Origin: Chondrilla cf. caribensis
Lineage: Eukaryota > Porifera > Demospongiae > Chondrillida > Chondrillidae
NCBI GenBank assembly: GCA_964020155.1
Contig: OZ026555.1
Coordinates: 2,305,282 to 2,369,281, forward strand
Direction of reading: 5' to 3'
Length of the DNA stretch: 64,000 nucleotides
Below are positions 13,214 through 22,463 of the stretch, in pieces (positions within the stretch are counted from its first letter, which is position 1; each line of letters begins with the position of its first letter). Both the position numbers and the translations under genes were made by a program. The notes below the pieces were generated by a model. It made no database searches. It was not told the origin of the DNA and saw only the letters and a list, made by a program, of their open reading frames with translations.

Positions 13214-13325
13214 ATAGTTATATCCTGCCTAGATATAAAGTGCTAATAGATTACCTCGGGCTTCACCCTCGGTAATCAATTAGCACTTTATATCTGCTGC
13301 AGCACACCTAGGCAGGATATAACTA
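13214..13325. mobile_element. Foldback element with a second palindrome nested in it
   Basis: Outer arms agttatatcctgcctag and ctaggcaggatataact form an inverted repeat that also exists alone as a perfect 54-base palindrome at 25,160. Here the outer palindrome is interrupted in its left arm by a different 61-base palindrome (13,233-13,293) starting atataaagtgctaat and ending attagcactttatat. The centre of the outer palindrome (gctgcagc) is retained on the right. Confidence 0.8.
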
Positions 13326-13330
13326 CGTAT

Positions 13331-13548
13331 CTTGTATCCTGGCGTGGTGAATGATAGACTATTTATACTGCAAATATACGCATAGTCCAATACAACATAT
13401 TAATATATGCAATAGAAATGTGTTTACTAATTTCCTGACTCGTTCTCACGCAATTAATCCTAACAATGGAACCTGTCTGGTGACCTGTGCTGTATCACTG
13501 ACCTGTGCTACATGGCACAGATTTCTCTTTGATCCTCCAGGATACAAG
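13331..13548. mobile_element. MITE with CTTGTATCCTGG inverted ends (copy 1)
   Basis: 218-base element with 12-base inverted ends cttgtatcctgg and ccaggatacaag. A second copy in the opposite orientation lies at 22,261-25,159, where it has been split by a transposon; that copy serves here as the paralogous partner that defines the element ends. Confidence 0.75.
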
Positions 13549-13565
13549 TGTCTCATGCAGTACAG

Positions 13566-13664
13566 GTGAATGAGACCATCAACTATATCTGGACAGCTTT
13601 CAATGCCAGGATTCAGGCTAAGGATTGGCTAGATGATGTCACCAAACAGCGATGTGAACAGAAG
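13566..13664 (+). pseudogene. Duplicated M13 exon (copy of 1991-2089)
   Basis: Open copy of the M13 exon encoding [18 protein letters not shown], with acceptor and donor (gttagt) intact and the following intron sequence also duplicated for about 70 bases. With the fragment at 12,658 it reproduces two consecutive M13 exons. Confidence 0.85.
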
Positions 13665-13805
13665 GTTAGTGTAGAGGGTTGTGTTCTGTCATGTCCAAAC
13701 TGCCAGAGGACCAGGAATTAGAAATAGAACTTTATTAGTATAATGCTTGTAAGGAACATTTCTCTCGTGGTGGTAGTCGTCGTAGTAGTGCATAGGAGTG
13801 AAGTA

Positions 13806-13980
13806 CAGTCAAACCTCTGTATAGCAGCACTTTTCACAAGGACAGTCTCTTCATAGCAACATGTCTTGTGGGCACAGATGTATCCACACACACAGTGATT
13901 GTATTGGTTACAACAGCAAACTGGTTATAATGACAGGGAAAGTGAGGAACCAAGGGTGATGTTGTGAAGAGGTCTGACTT
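13806..13980. mobile_element. MITE, CAGTCAAACC family (copy 2)
   Basis: About 175 bases, same internal words as the copy at 13,011 (ggacagtctctt, ggtgatgttgtgaagagg). Inverted ends, TA on both sides, right end slightly mutated. Confidence 0.75.
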
Positions 13981-14499
13981 TACCAGTTCATTGAGGATCA
14001 AACCTTATTGAAACATTGTGGAGTGTCCCTTTTTCAGGAAGTGTGCATTGAATTGCATGTCACTGGAGGAAGCTGTGTACCAGTGTTACTGAGGGTGAAG
14101 CCATAGTGAAACATTGTTGACACAATAATGTACCACTACAGGCCTCAACACAATACAGCACATAACATCCTACTGTGACCCAGACATTGGCAGGAGAGAC
14201 CAGTGTGTCTCAACCTAACTATCACACCACACCTGACATGCTGGTCCAGACAGAACTCCTCCTCAGTTCTCCTCGTGATTGTTTATACGTACCTTACAGG
14301 TGTGAAGTGTAACCAATCACATTTTATACTCTACATTTAATTACTACGTACACTCCATACACATGTATCCACAGGCTGTATTGTACATACGTATCCATAC
14401 ACTGTATTGTGCACATATGTACACTGTATTGTATGTATCCGGTACACTGTATCATACACACATCTGTACATTAATTTTTAAATTCAAACTCTTGTGTAG

Positions 14500-15409
14500 T
14501 CGAGTGTTCCAGTGATCCTAGTACATATAGACCAGTGGTCCACAGACTTCATCACAGAAGTGTTGGAGATGATAGAGGATCCTCCATCTTGTGACACTGA
14601 CGATCAGGTACCAGATGCTCTTGTCAATGTTGTGCTGAGCTTCAACCAACACTTCACAGGTCAGTGGATGGTCTCACCACCAGCAGGTGTTGTTGTGTTT
14701 ACACGTTCCAACTACAAACACAAAACACCTCTATTACCTGTGTACAGTGAATTCTCATTAATCCGCCACCACTTTATATCCGCTAAACCTTTTAATCTGC
14801 CACAATTTCCCAGTACCAATATAATGTACAAGTACTAATGAATATCCGCCAAACTTGTTAAAACACCATATTCTTTGAAACGAATTGCAGCGGATTCACT
14901 GTATGTGGAACACATAACACAGAAATCTGTGAGACTGTTCAGTAGAATGCACACTATACATACATGCCTCACAACATGTGTCCTATCACTCCCACTGTGT
15001 GTATTTACAGGTGCACTTGTGTATTATGTGTTTATTCAGTCCTCCTCTACAACTACCTACATATTATGTAGCTACGCACTCACTACCTCTCCCCCTCCTC
15101 CTGTAGCTACACACTCACTACCTCTCCCTCTCCTGTAGCTATGTACTCACTACCTCTCCCTCTCATCCTGTAGCTACACATTCACTCCCTCTCCCTCTCC
15201 TCCTGTAGCTACACATTCACTACCTCTCACTGCTCCACAAACTGATTGGCAGTACAGACTATGGAGAATCTCTTCACAGAAGGGATGAGTTGACTACTTG
15301 TCTCAGTAGAATCTTTTCCGAAGAAGAAGAAGTCAAAGAAGACAAGAAAATAGTGAATCAAATTTGGAAGGACTTTCCTCAGTGTTTTCAGTTTGTATCA
15401 TCAATTTAG
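14500..15409 (+). pseudogene. 3' part of an SPIN90/NCKIPSD-like gene, middle exons missing
   Basis: Two exons. Exon 14,500-14,659 encodes STDFITEVLEMIEDPPS and VPDALVNVVLSFNQHF. Exon 15,209-15,409 encodes HYLSLLHKLIGSTDYGESL and ends CFQFVSSI, stop TAG. Both resemble parts of the C-terminal domain of SPIN90 (NCKIPSD), an SH3 adaptor that acts on Arp2/3 and actin. In that family about 90 residues lie between these segments; they are absent here and the exon phases (1 then 0) do not match, so this is a deleted fragment or I missed an exon. The acceptor of the last exon lies in a fivefold tandem repeat. Identification is by motif memory and moderate. Confidence 0.55.
15068..15235 (+). repeat. 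Tandem array of 3' splice-site units
   Basis: Five copies of a unit of about 33-35 bases, each containing a polypyrimidine tract (cctctccctctcctcct) followed by gtag|ctaca. Each is a plausible acceptor; the last precedes the SPIN90-like terminal exon. Confidence 0.8.
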
Positions 15410-16347
15410 AGAAACAGCTATAGCCACTGCAGCTGTGCTAGATGGTCATTTGTACAGAAATTGATAGTCTTTATATTGTTTATTGTGTATAGCCAGTGTA
15501 ATTGTAGCTATCAGTTATGTGTTGGAGTACAATATTTCTTTTATCTACTGTCAGACATATAGTGTAATATACAGAGTATGCATATTTCGTCTATCAGATT
15601 CCTGTAATGTACGTGTATATTGTATATATAGAAGAGTGATTTTTAACGTATGTAAATGAATATTTGTAGATATGTATAAACTCGCTTGATCACTTCATTA
15701 TCCTTGATTGAATTCAACACTTCGATTGCAAAAAGTTTTCATTTGCAACATCCCTTAGGGTATAGTTCTCAAAGCCTTTCTCTCCACATCCAATGCCTCA
15801 TACCACTGAGGAAGTAACTAACGTCTCCTACTGCCTTGTGGCATAATGAACATACGCAATAATATTATTTATCACATGATGACGTCATACATCAAAGAGA
15901 CCGGTATGTTATCATTAGAATGAACGCCCGAAGTCAAGACAGTTACGAAAAATAGTAACAAGAACGCGAAGTTCGTTCAGAAATCGAACCGTTCCTTTGT
16001 CGAGAGTATCAGATTAGAGTTTTTCCGGCCCTGGACTTTTTTGAAAAAAGCTCGTATATAACACACGGGGGGGGAAAGACCATTATTAGCAATATTTTGT
16101 TGTTACAAGAAGTTATAAATAATGTACTAAGGTGTTGTTTGGAAATTGAATGTGTGTGTGTGATCTCGGACACAGGCAACATGTTACAACACAAAATAAT
16201 GTGATGTATGGGTATGTGCTGCACTGGCAAGATATGAAGAGATAAAATGATACAGGTGGTACAACAATTTGCATTACACTTACTTCTACATGTGAGGCAT
16301 ACATCAGTACATGAGATGATTACGGGGTATAAAATCACAGACAATGA
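15410..16347. other. 3' flank of SPIN90-like fragment and 3' region of LINE
   Basis: AT-rich on the left. From about 15,890 the composition changes (tgatgacgtcatac, gaacgcccgaag, gaacgcgaagttcgttc). The right part is probably the 3' UTR of the minus-strand retrotransposon. No gene recognised. Confidence 0.4.
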
Positions 16348-18117
16348 TCATTGCAATAATGGTTTGCTTGATTCCCAATTCTGACAGCCTCTGGCCCAAA
16401 AAATTATTTGAGATGATGAGATGGATATTTTGGCTACTTCTTCAAGGATCATTCTAAATTGGCGATGTTGCGAATTCATTCCAAAAAATGAGGCTAGTCG
16501 GTGTGGAAGTCCCGGTGGGTGGTGTCCTAGGGCACCTACTTCAATTGTAAGATAGCTGGCCTTGATGTCTCTTCTCAGTAGGTCATTCAACAATGCCTGA
16601 TATAGTTCCTTGCTCTCTTTCCTTCTTTTGGCTTCCAACATGGCTCTGGCATTGTTGGAGCAAACAGTAAGTTCGATAATTTGGACTACATTGTCCTTAC
16701 ATATAACAATGTCTGGTCTGGCGGATGTACACAGGAGCTGTGGTGGAACTGTTGCTGGTGGAGATTCATCTGCCCTGAGGTTGGGCAGATCTGCGAAGAT
16801 TGAATTTGATGGTGGGAGGAGATTCCTCAGTCCTGCCACAATTTTCAGTAGCACTGAATCATGCCTCCAAGAGTATCGCCCATCTTCAAGTGCCTGTTTA
16901 CATCCATTGAGGACATGCAGAGCTGTTGCCTGTGGAGCATCACACAATTTACACCGGGCACTCATTTGGATTTTCCAGCGACGGAGGTTTGTTGGTGATG
17001 GAAGGGTGTCTGAGCTGCAGCGCAGGATAAATGACAGCTGGCCAGCTGGGAGACCATCAACAATGTGTCTCCAGACTTTTGTTTCAGCTTCAAGTTCCAT
17101 ACAGTCAGCGAACTTCTTCTGAACTTGAAGGGAGTTTAGCTTTTGATTTGCATCCTGGAGAGCTTGCTCATCAACAAGGCGTTTAGCTGTTGGTCTAATA
17201 GATGACGGGCTTGTGGCGATTGTTGATGCATTTCGGAGGTGTTGATGTGTTTCTTTAGAGATGTCTTGGCGTTTGAGGAAGGAGTTATCATTGATTAAGA
17301 CAGAGATCTCCTTGATGGCCGGATCTGATGTTTCGGTGATGCAGCAGAGATAGCTCAGTTTCGCTTTAATTTTGGATACAGTGAGAGGTGGAACATTGAT
17401 TGAGGAAGGATGGTGGAGTATCACACGTGTAGCACTTCTTGGGAGCTTCAGCCATTTGCGGGCTAATTTGGTGACTTCATTCTCTAGATGGAGAATACAT
17501 GATTTAGATGTGTGGTTCACAGCCAGTTGGTATTGTAACGATGGTATGAGGTAGTTTCTGACAATCCAAATCTTCATCTCGCCCCTGATTGGTCTGTCAT
17601 CGATTCTTTTTAGGATTGAAATGACGTGGTTCTTAAGGTTGGTACTGCTTCGTCGTTTTGATTCTTGAGGGGTCGAGGCTATTGTATGCCCAAGAAACTT
17701 TGTTGGAGCAGAGCAGAGGTTCCTGGTTTGGCCGTCTCTAAGATGGTATGTGGCTTTTGGTTTGGGTTTACCATTTTCTATAGTGATTGACACACACTTC
17801 GATGGATTGAGGGTGAGTCCCATGGAGTTACAGGCCTCCTCTACCTGTCTTAGTGTTTCTTGATGATCTGATCTAGATCTGTTGAGGATGGTTAGGTCGT
17901 CAGCCAGGGCTTTGCACTTATGTTCTGAACTTTGGTAGTATTGCTGGCTGGTAGAGGGTTTGTTGGTGGGTTCGGGTGGTAGACTAGAATTCAGAGAGAC
18001 GAACTTCCTGTTACTCTTCTTGGCAAACCTCCATTCACATGATTGGATGTTTACTGTCTCTGACTGACCATCTGGGTATTCGAGCAGTGAGGAGCCATCC
18101 AATAGATGTTTGGCCAC
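16348..18117 (-). CDS. Non-LTR retrotransposon ORF, 3' half: RT core C-term, CCHC and REL endonuclease
   Basis: 589 codons uninterrupted. Near residue 75 is ALADDLTIL, the catalytic A/Y-x-DD motif C of reverse transcriptase; the fingers and motifs A-B upstream are missing, so the copy is 5' truncated or internally deleted. It continues through a thumb-like region (KFLGHTIAS, IVRNYLIPSLQYQL), a zinc knuckle CKLCDAPQATALHVLNGC near residue 400, and a restriction-like endonuclease with RPDIVICKDNVVQIIELTV and KRRKESKELY. That C-terminal order is typical of R2/NeSL/Utopia-type site-targeting elements. The first 70 residues have no recognised match. Lack of stops suggests recent insertion. Confidence 0.8.
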   Translation of the reverse strand: MAKHLLDGSSLLEYPDGQSETVNIQSCEWRFAKKSNRKFVSLNSSLPPEPTNKPSTSQQYYQSSEHKCKALADDLTILNRSRSDHQETLRQVEEACNSMGLTLNPSKCVSITIENGKPKPKATYHLRDGQTRNLCSAPTKFLGHTIASTPQESKRRSSTNLKNHVISILKRIDDRPIRGEMKIWIVRNYLIPSLQYQLAVNHTSKSCILHLENEVTKLARKWLKLPRSATRVILHHPSSINVPPLTVSKIKAKLSYLCCITETSDPAIKEISVLINDNSFLKRQDISKETHQHLRNASTIATSPSSIRPTAKRLVDEQALQDANQKLNSLQVQKKFADCMELEAETKVWRHIVDGLPAGQLSFILRCSSDTLPSPTNLRRWKIQMSARCKLCDAPQATALHVLNGCKQALEDGRYSWRHDSVLLKIVAGLRNLLPPSNSIFADLPNLRADESPPATVPPQLLCTSARPDIVICKDNVVQIIELTVCSNNARAMLEAKRRKESKELYQALLNDLLRRDIKASYLTIEVGALGHHPPGLPHRLASFFGMNSQHRQFRMILEEVAKISISSSQIIFWARGCQNWESSKPLLQ

Positions 18118-18260
18118 AGTGCATTATATACGAACGCTTGTTGTGCGTCGTGTTCGTGGACGCTTCAAAAACCCTTCAAAATCCTCATCGTCCAAGGTGA
18201 AAACAAAAGCTACCTAGATTTAGCGAGATGATCCTCAGATTTACCGGCTGAGATCCCGTC

Positions 18261-18470
18261 GTCATTCTTCCTCAGAAGATGCAGAATCGACCGTGCTTTT
18301 TTACGGGTTGACATGTGATAAACTAGTTACAACAGGAGCGTAACGTCTTTAGATTTCGCTAGTAAATACTGCTTGTAGTCAGCTGCTGCTGCGAACCCTA
18401 TACCATTCTTCCTTAAAAGATTCAAATTCAAAATCGAGCGCGCTTTCTAGGGCGCTTATTCTTGTGATAA
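18261..18470. repeat. Diverged tandem repeat next to LINE 5' end
   Basis: Two related stretches (about 18,261-18,375 and 18,400-18,520) share attcttcct, aatcga, cgcttttt/cgctttc, gtgataaactagtta and gtaacgt words in the same order. Possibly an older element at which the LINE copy ends. Confidence 0.5.
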
Positions 18471-18575
18471 ACTAGTTACCACATAGCTTCTTTACGGCGT
18501 AACGTATTTACTGACCTCGCCCTCGGGTCTCGATCAGTAAATACGTTACGCCCTAGAAGCCATGTGGTAACTAGT
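18471..18575. mobile_element. Foldback (palindromic) element
   Basis: Inverted repeat with outer arms actagttaccacat / atgtggtaactagt and inner arms ggcgtaacgtatttactga / tcagtaaatacgttacgcc. The loop is ctcgccctcgggtctcga. It would form a long hairpin. The loop word cctcggg also occurs in the inner palindrome at 13,233. Confidence 0.8.
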
Positions 18576-19430
18576 ACATATAATAGTATAATATACAATG
18601 TCATATGATTGATCATATATGTATACAACATATCCAATGCACGACATTAATTATAATAATTACTATGTATATCATTATTATAATACTTTTTAGCACCTCA
18701 AAACATACACACCAAACTGTACATGTATTCCTGATACTTTCTATCAGTACCGTGTACATGGTGCAATTACAAGCCATAGTGTATACGTGACATTGTACTA
18801 TTATAATAATATCAAGACCAAGTAAAAGTATACATGTACCGACAGAGCTACGTATAGGTTATGTGATAATAATAATATTATTATATAATATTATACTAAA
18901 TTTATACCATGCATATGCAGGGTATAAAAATTAATATCATTACGTAAGTTTCACTAGCTATAGCTTTATACAGGATCTTTATAGTATAGTGATATCATAA
19001 AGTCATAATATTGCATTATTATTATAATATATACAAAATTGATGAATATTATTTATCATAATACTGATATATATTATGTGAACCACTTGTATAATATATA
19101 TATATGTACTGTATGTACTTACGTATAATATTATACTGTTACTGTATAATATTATAACCAAGCATGCCGTTTATTATATCAACTAGTTACAGCATATGGA
19201 TAATGGATACGATGTATGACTTATAGTGAAACACATTGAGTATACATTATTGACATGGTCATGATGTCCACAAACAACAATAATTGAACAATACTATTTA
19301 CAATATAAAAATGAAAAATAATAATGACAATAATAGTAATAATAAAAATAATGAATTAACAGAGCTATGATAGGTAACTCAGAGATGCATGGCAGTAAAC
19401 CATGACGTGTGACCAAACACAGACCAAATA
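18576..19430. other. Very AT-rich intergenic stretch
   Basis: Dense in taatatta/ataatatt words and short hairpins; no ORF of note, no RNA gene seen. Confidence 0.6.
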
Positions 19431-19796
19431 GTCCTGGTGTACACTGTCCTGACGGTCCTGGTGTACACTGTCCTGATGGTCCTGGTGTACACTGTCCTGA
19501 CGGTCCTGGTGTACACTGTCCTGATGGTCCTGGTGTACACTGTCCTGACGGTCCTGATGTACACTGTCCTGACGGTCCTGGTGTACACTGTCCTGACGGT
19601 CCTGATGTACACTGTCCTGACGGTCCTGGTGTACACTGTCCTGACAGTCCTGATGTACACTGTCCTGACGGTCCTGGTGTACACTGTCCTGACGGTCCTG
19701 GTGTACACTGTCCTGACGGTCCTGGTGTACACTGTCCTGACGGTCCTGGTGTACACTGTCCTGACGGTCCTGGTGTACACTGTCCTGATGGTTCTG
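19431..19796. repeat. 24-bp minisatellite, 15 copies
   Basis: Unit gtcctggtgtacactgtcctgacg, with C/T or G/A variants in some copies. The unit is a multiple of three and free of stops in several frames on both strands, giving long repetitive ORFs (for example PGPSGQCT on the minus strand). It lies just downstream of the stop codon of the CARD exon on the minus strand, so it may be in its 3' UTR. Confidence 0.95.
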
Positions 19797-19876
19797 GTTC
19801 AGATGAAGTCTCAAGGTCCCATGTATGTGCTCCACACATGTACATACTAATAATCCTTGAGCTAATCTAAAATACC

Positions 19877-20271
19877 TCACGAAGGTCTCTGATCCTTCAC
19901 AGTTCTTTCAATTTTGTCTGCTAGGTCTTCTAATGCAGCACTCCCTCCTGCTTCCTTCGCTTCATCTCTCAAAAACTCACAGAATTGTAACATATCATCA
20001 CCATTATGGTTCTTGTCAAAGTATTTCAGTAACTTAGAAGCTGCAGCAGCACGATCTCCACGATCAAGTTGAGCTTCAATCTTAGCATTACAGGGGGAGT
20101 CAATAAGGTTATATTCTCTCTCCAAAGTGTCAGCACGTGAAATGGTCAACATGTCCTCAATGTCTTTTCTGAGCTCCCTCCATTTGAAGGACTTGATAAC
20201 ATCCTTAGCTCTAACACGACTGTAGGATACCTCCTTCGGTTTGGAAGCAGCATGTACTTCTGATGGAACAG
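19877..20271 (-). CDS. Terminal exon: CARD-like death-fold domain
   Basis: Exon of 395 nt, acceptor ttttgtag, stop TGA at 19,877. After about 30 residues it encodes a helical domain of about 90 residues: WRELRKDIEDMLTISR, EREYNLIDSPCNAKIEAQ, DRGDRAAAASKLLKYF, DDMLQFCEFLRDEAKEAGG. The pattern of a turn after a Leu-rich helix, followed by RAAAxKLL and a final F-C-x-FLRDE helix, matches CARDs of innate immune adaptors and NLRs. CARDs recruit partners by homotypic contact. It joins in phase to the proline-rich exon at 20,891-20,744 and is the likely C-terminus of the modular gene to the right. Confidence 0.7.
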
Positions 20272-20743
20272 CTACAAAACATTTAGTTTAAAGATACAAA
20301 GAATACATTGCAAAACTTAATGAACATCACACGAAATATAGGTAGATGCAGAGATTTGTTGTGTATGGCATTATGAATAAAAGAAAGTGAGAGGGACAAT
20401 ATAGATATCTAAGTAATTACAGGAAAATGTATCATTCTGATATAACTGTAGCATGTAAAATATAAGAAGTGAAGAGCAGGGGAGGGATAGTGTTGGAAAA
20501 ATTTTAAAAGTATGTATGTGTTGTTTAATAAAGAAAGGATGGCAAATGCAATGCTACATACTTGTGCAATTGATGCACAATTACACAAGAAGACAGATGT
20601 GACAACACTACACAAACACTGCATAGGGATGTACTGGATGTATTCAATTGACTGTGACTCCTTCAGTTGTCACAACATGAAAACATTACAGGATACCACA
20701 CTAAAGTACACATGTACTGTACATTCAATGTACTGTAACTCAC

Positions 20744-20891
20744 AGAGGGTAGGAGGATGACTGTAGTGTGTACTGGGATATGGAAGATGTGGTTCACAGT
20801 ACTGTGGAGGGTAGGACAGTGAGGATGGTCCTGGCAGGTCCTCTGTTGGGAGTGGTCCTTGAGGAGGGGGAGGAGTTTGTCCAGTTGAAAT
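20744..20891 (-). CDS. Proline-rich exon upstream of the CARD exon
   Basis: 148 nt, acceptor gctttgaag, donor ctct|gtgagt. Encodes TGQTPPPPQGPLPTEDLPGP and then a Pro/Tyr/His-rich stretch. Its end phase (1) fits the CARD exon. Likely a disordered linker. Its start phase (0) does not fit the next recognised upstream exon (25,503-25,743), so at least one exon between 20.9 and 25.5 kb is unrecognised or has been lost. Confidence 0.6.
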
Positions 20892-22120
20892 CTTCAAAGC
20901 AAAATAGTTATATAAATACCATATGACCTATATACGTATGTATTCTACAGACACACTAAAGTAATTTGAGAATAAGCACTTAGTAGATAAAATCTGCTTA
21001 TTAGCATGCTGTTACAACATAAGTAGTAGTACGCTGTAGTATAAACAACATCAATGATCTTTCGTACAATGAACACCATGCAAGGCTTCTCCCACCAGTC
21101 TGAAACTACACAACATCTATTCACACTCATTTCAAGTACATACCATAAGACTGGTGTCCATCGGTTGAAAGATATCTTGAGATGTAGCAGATGGCAACAA
21201 AGACAGACTTCGTCCAGTCTCTATGATGTTAAGAACACTTAGGTGTGACTAAGAATATATTACTAGTTTTTGAGAAGTTACATGTTCTGTTTTGAGAGTT
21301 TTTAGAATGTTTTATTGGTTATCTCCACATCTGCATACCTGCCGCAGTTCAACACTGTGGTATGACCCTCTACCACATCATTGATCTGTATACACCTCTT
21401 AGCAGGAGGTACTTACTATCACAATCCATACTGGTGACATAGTGTATATGTGAAATATTGACCAAGTGAAGTGTATACTAAGCATGAATAATAATCCTTA
21501 ATGCCTTTTGTAATACATTAATTTCAATGAAATCTTCATTATTTGCAGATGCAACCTCATTTGACCTATGACATGCAGAAGTTAGCAGGTAATCAATTAT
21601 TCCTTGATAGAGTACTAGATAGATATACATACGTCGTTAATTCTATATTAAATCCACCTCGATTGGTAATCCACTGAGCTTAAGTACAACAGTATATCTA
21701 AATTGATCTAGTCCTAAGTCAAATTAATCAATTCAGATTCCACGTTAAGAGTCAGGTTTGTATCCGCAAGTAGTGAAGACTTCGTTGAGCTAACCCTATT
21801 ATGTAAAATGTTACTGATAATTTCAACTTCCTACAGCCCAAGTGGACTAGGACCTAGGACATAATCCAGGAGTGGCACTTTTGCTCCAAATCTAGGTATG
21901 TTTGCACTGAAGATTGTGAGTACAAGCGGGAAAGATTTCATTGAAATTGTTCAAAGCTGTGCGGACATGTCCATTGCCATCAGATTGTAATGTCTGAAAT
22001 TTACTAAATTTGAACACAGCCTGAAAATGCCACTACTTTGTAATGAACAAGCGGATTCTAGTTCTACTTGTTATTGTGAAAGAATTTTTCAATCTATCTT
22101 CGGATATCTGGTGGTATGTA
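20892..22120. other. Intron-like region, no exon recognised
   Basis: AT-rich; lies between exons of the minus-strand CARD gene. I looked for an exon that would repair the phase between 25.5 and 20.9 kb and did not find a convincing one. Confidence 0.4.
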
Positions 22121-22125
22121 CTATA

Positions 22126-22260
22126 CATAGCAGGTAGGTGGTATATACTGTACATAGCAGGTAGGTGGTATGTACTGTACATAGCAGGTAGGTGGTATGT
22201 ACTGTACATAGCAGGTAGGTGGTATGTACTGTACATAGCAGGTAGGTGGTATATACTGTA
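22126..22260. repeat. 27-bp minisatellite, left part (5 copies)
   Basis: Unit catagcaggtaggtggtatgta + ctgta repeated five times. The same unit resumes at 25,215, so one array was split by the insertions between. Confidence 0.9.
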
Positions 22261-22463
22261 CTTGTATCCTGGTTGAGGGGTGGATCAAGGGAAAAACTGT
22301 GCGTACATAAGCCATGTAGCACAGGTCAGTGATACAGCACAGGTCACCAGACAGGTTTCATTGTTAGGATTAATTGCGTGAGAACAAGGCAGGAAATTAG
22401 TAAACACATTTCTATTGCATATAATATGTTGTATTGGACTATGCACATATTTGCAGTATAAAT

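Noticed and set aside
16610..17122. 170-codon + strand ORF opposite the LINE frame
   Set aside because: Antisense shadow of the retrotransposon ORF; no recognisable motif.
19431..19796. CRISPR-like regular array
   Set aside because: Units are contiguous with no unique spacers, and the DNA is eukaryotic; it is a minisatellite.
19294..19880. Long overlapping ORFs of 130-180 codons on both strands
   Set aside because: They are produced by the 24-bp minisatellite, whose length is a multiple of three and which has no stops; repetitive peptides only.
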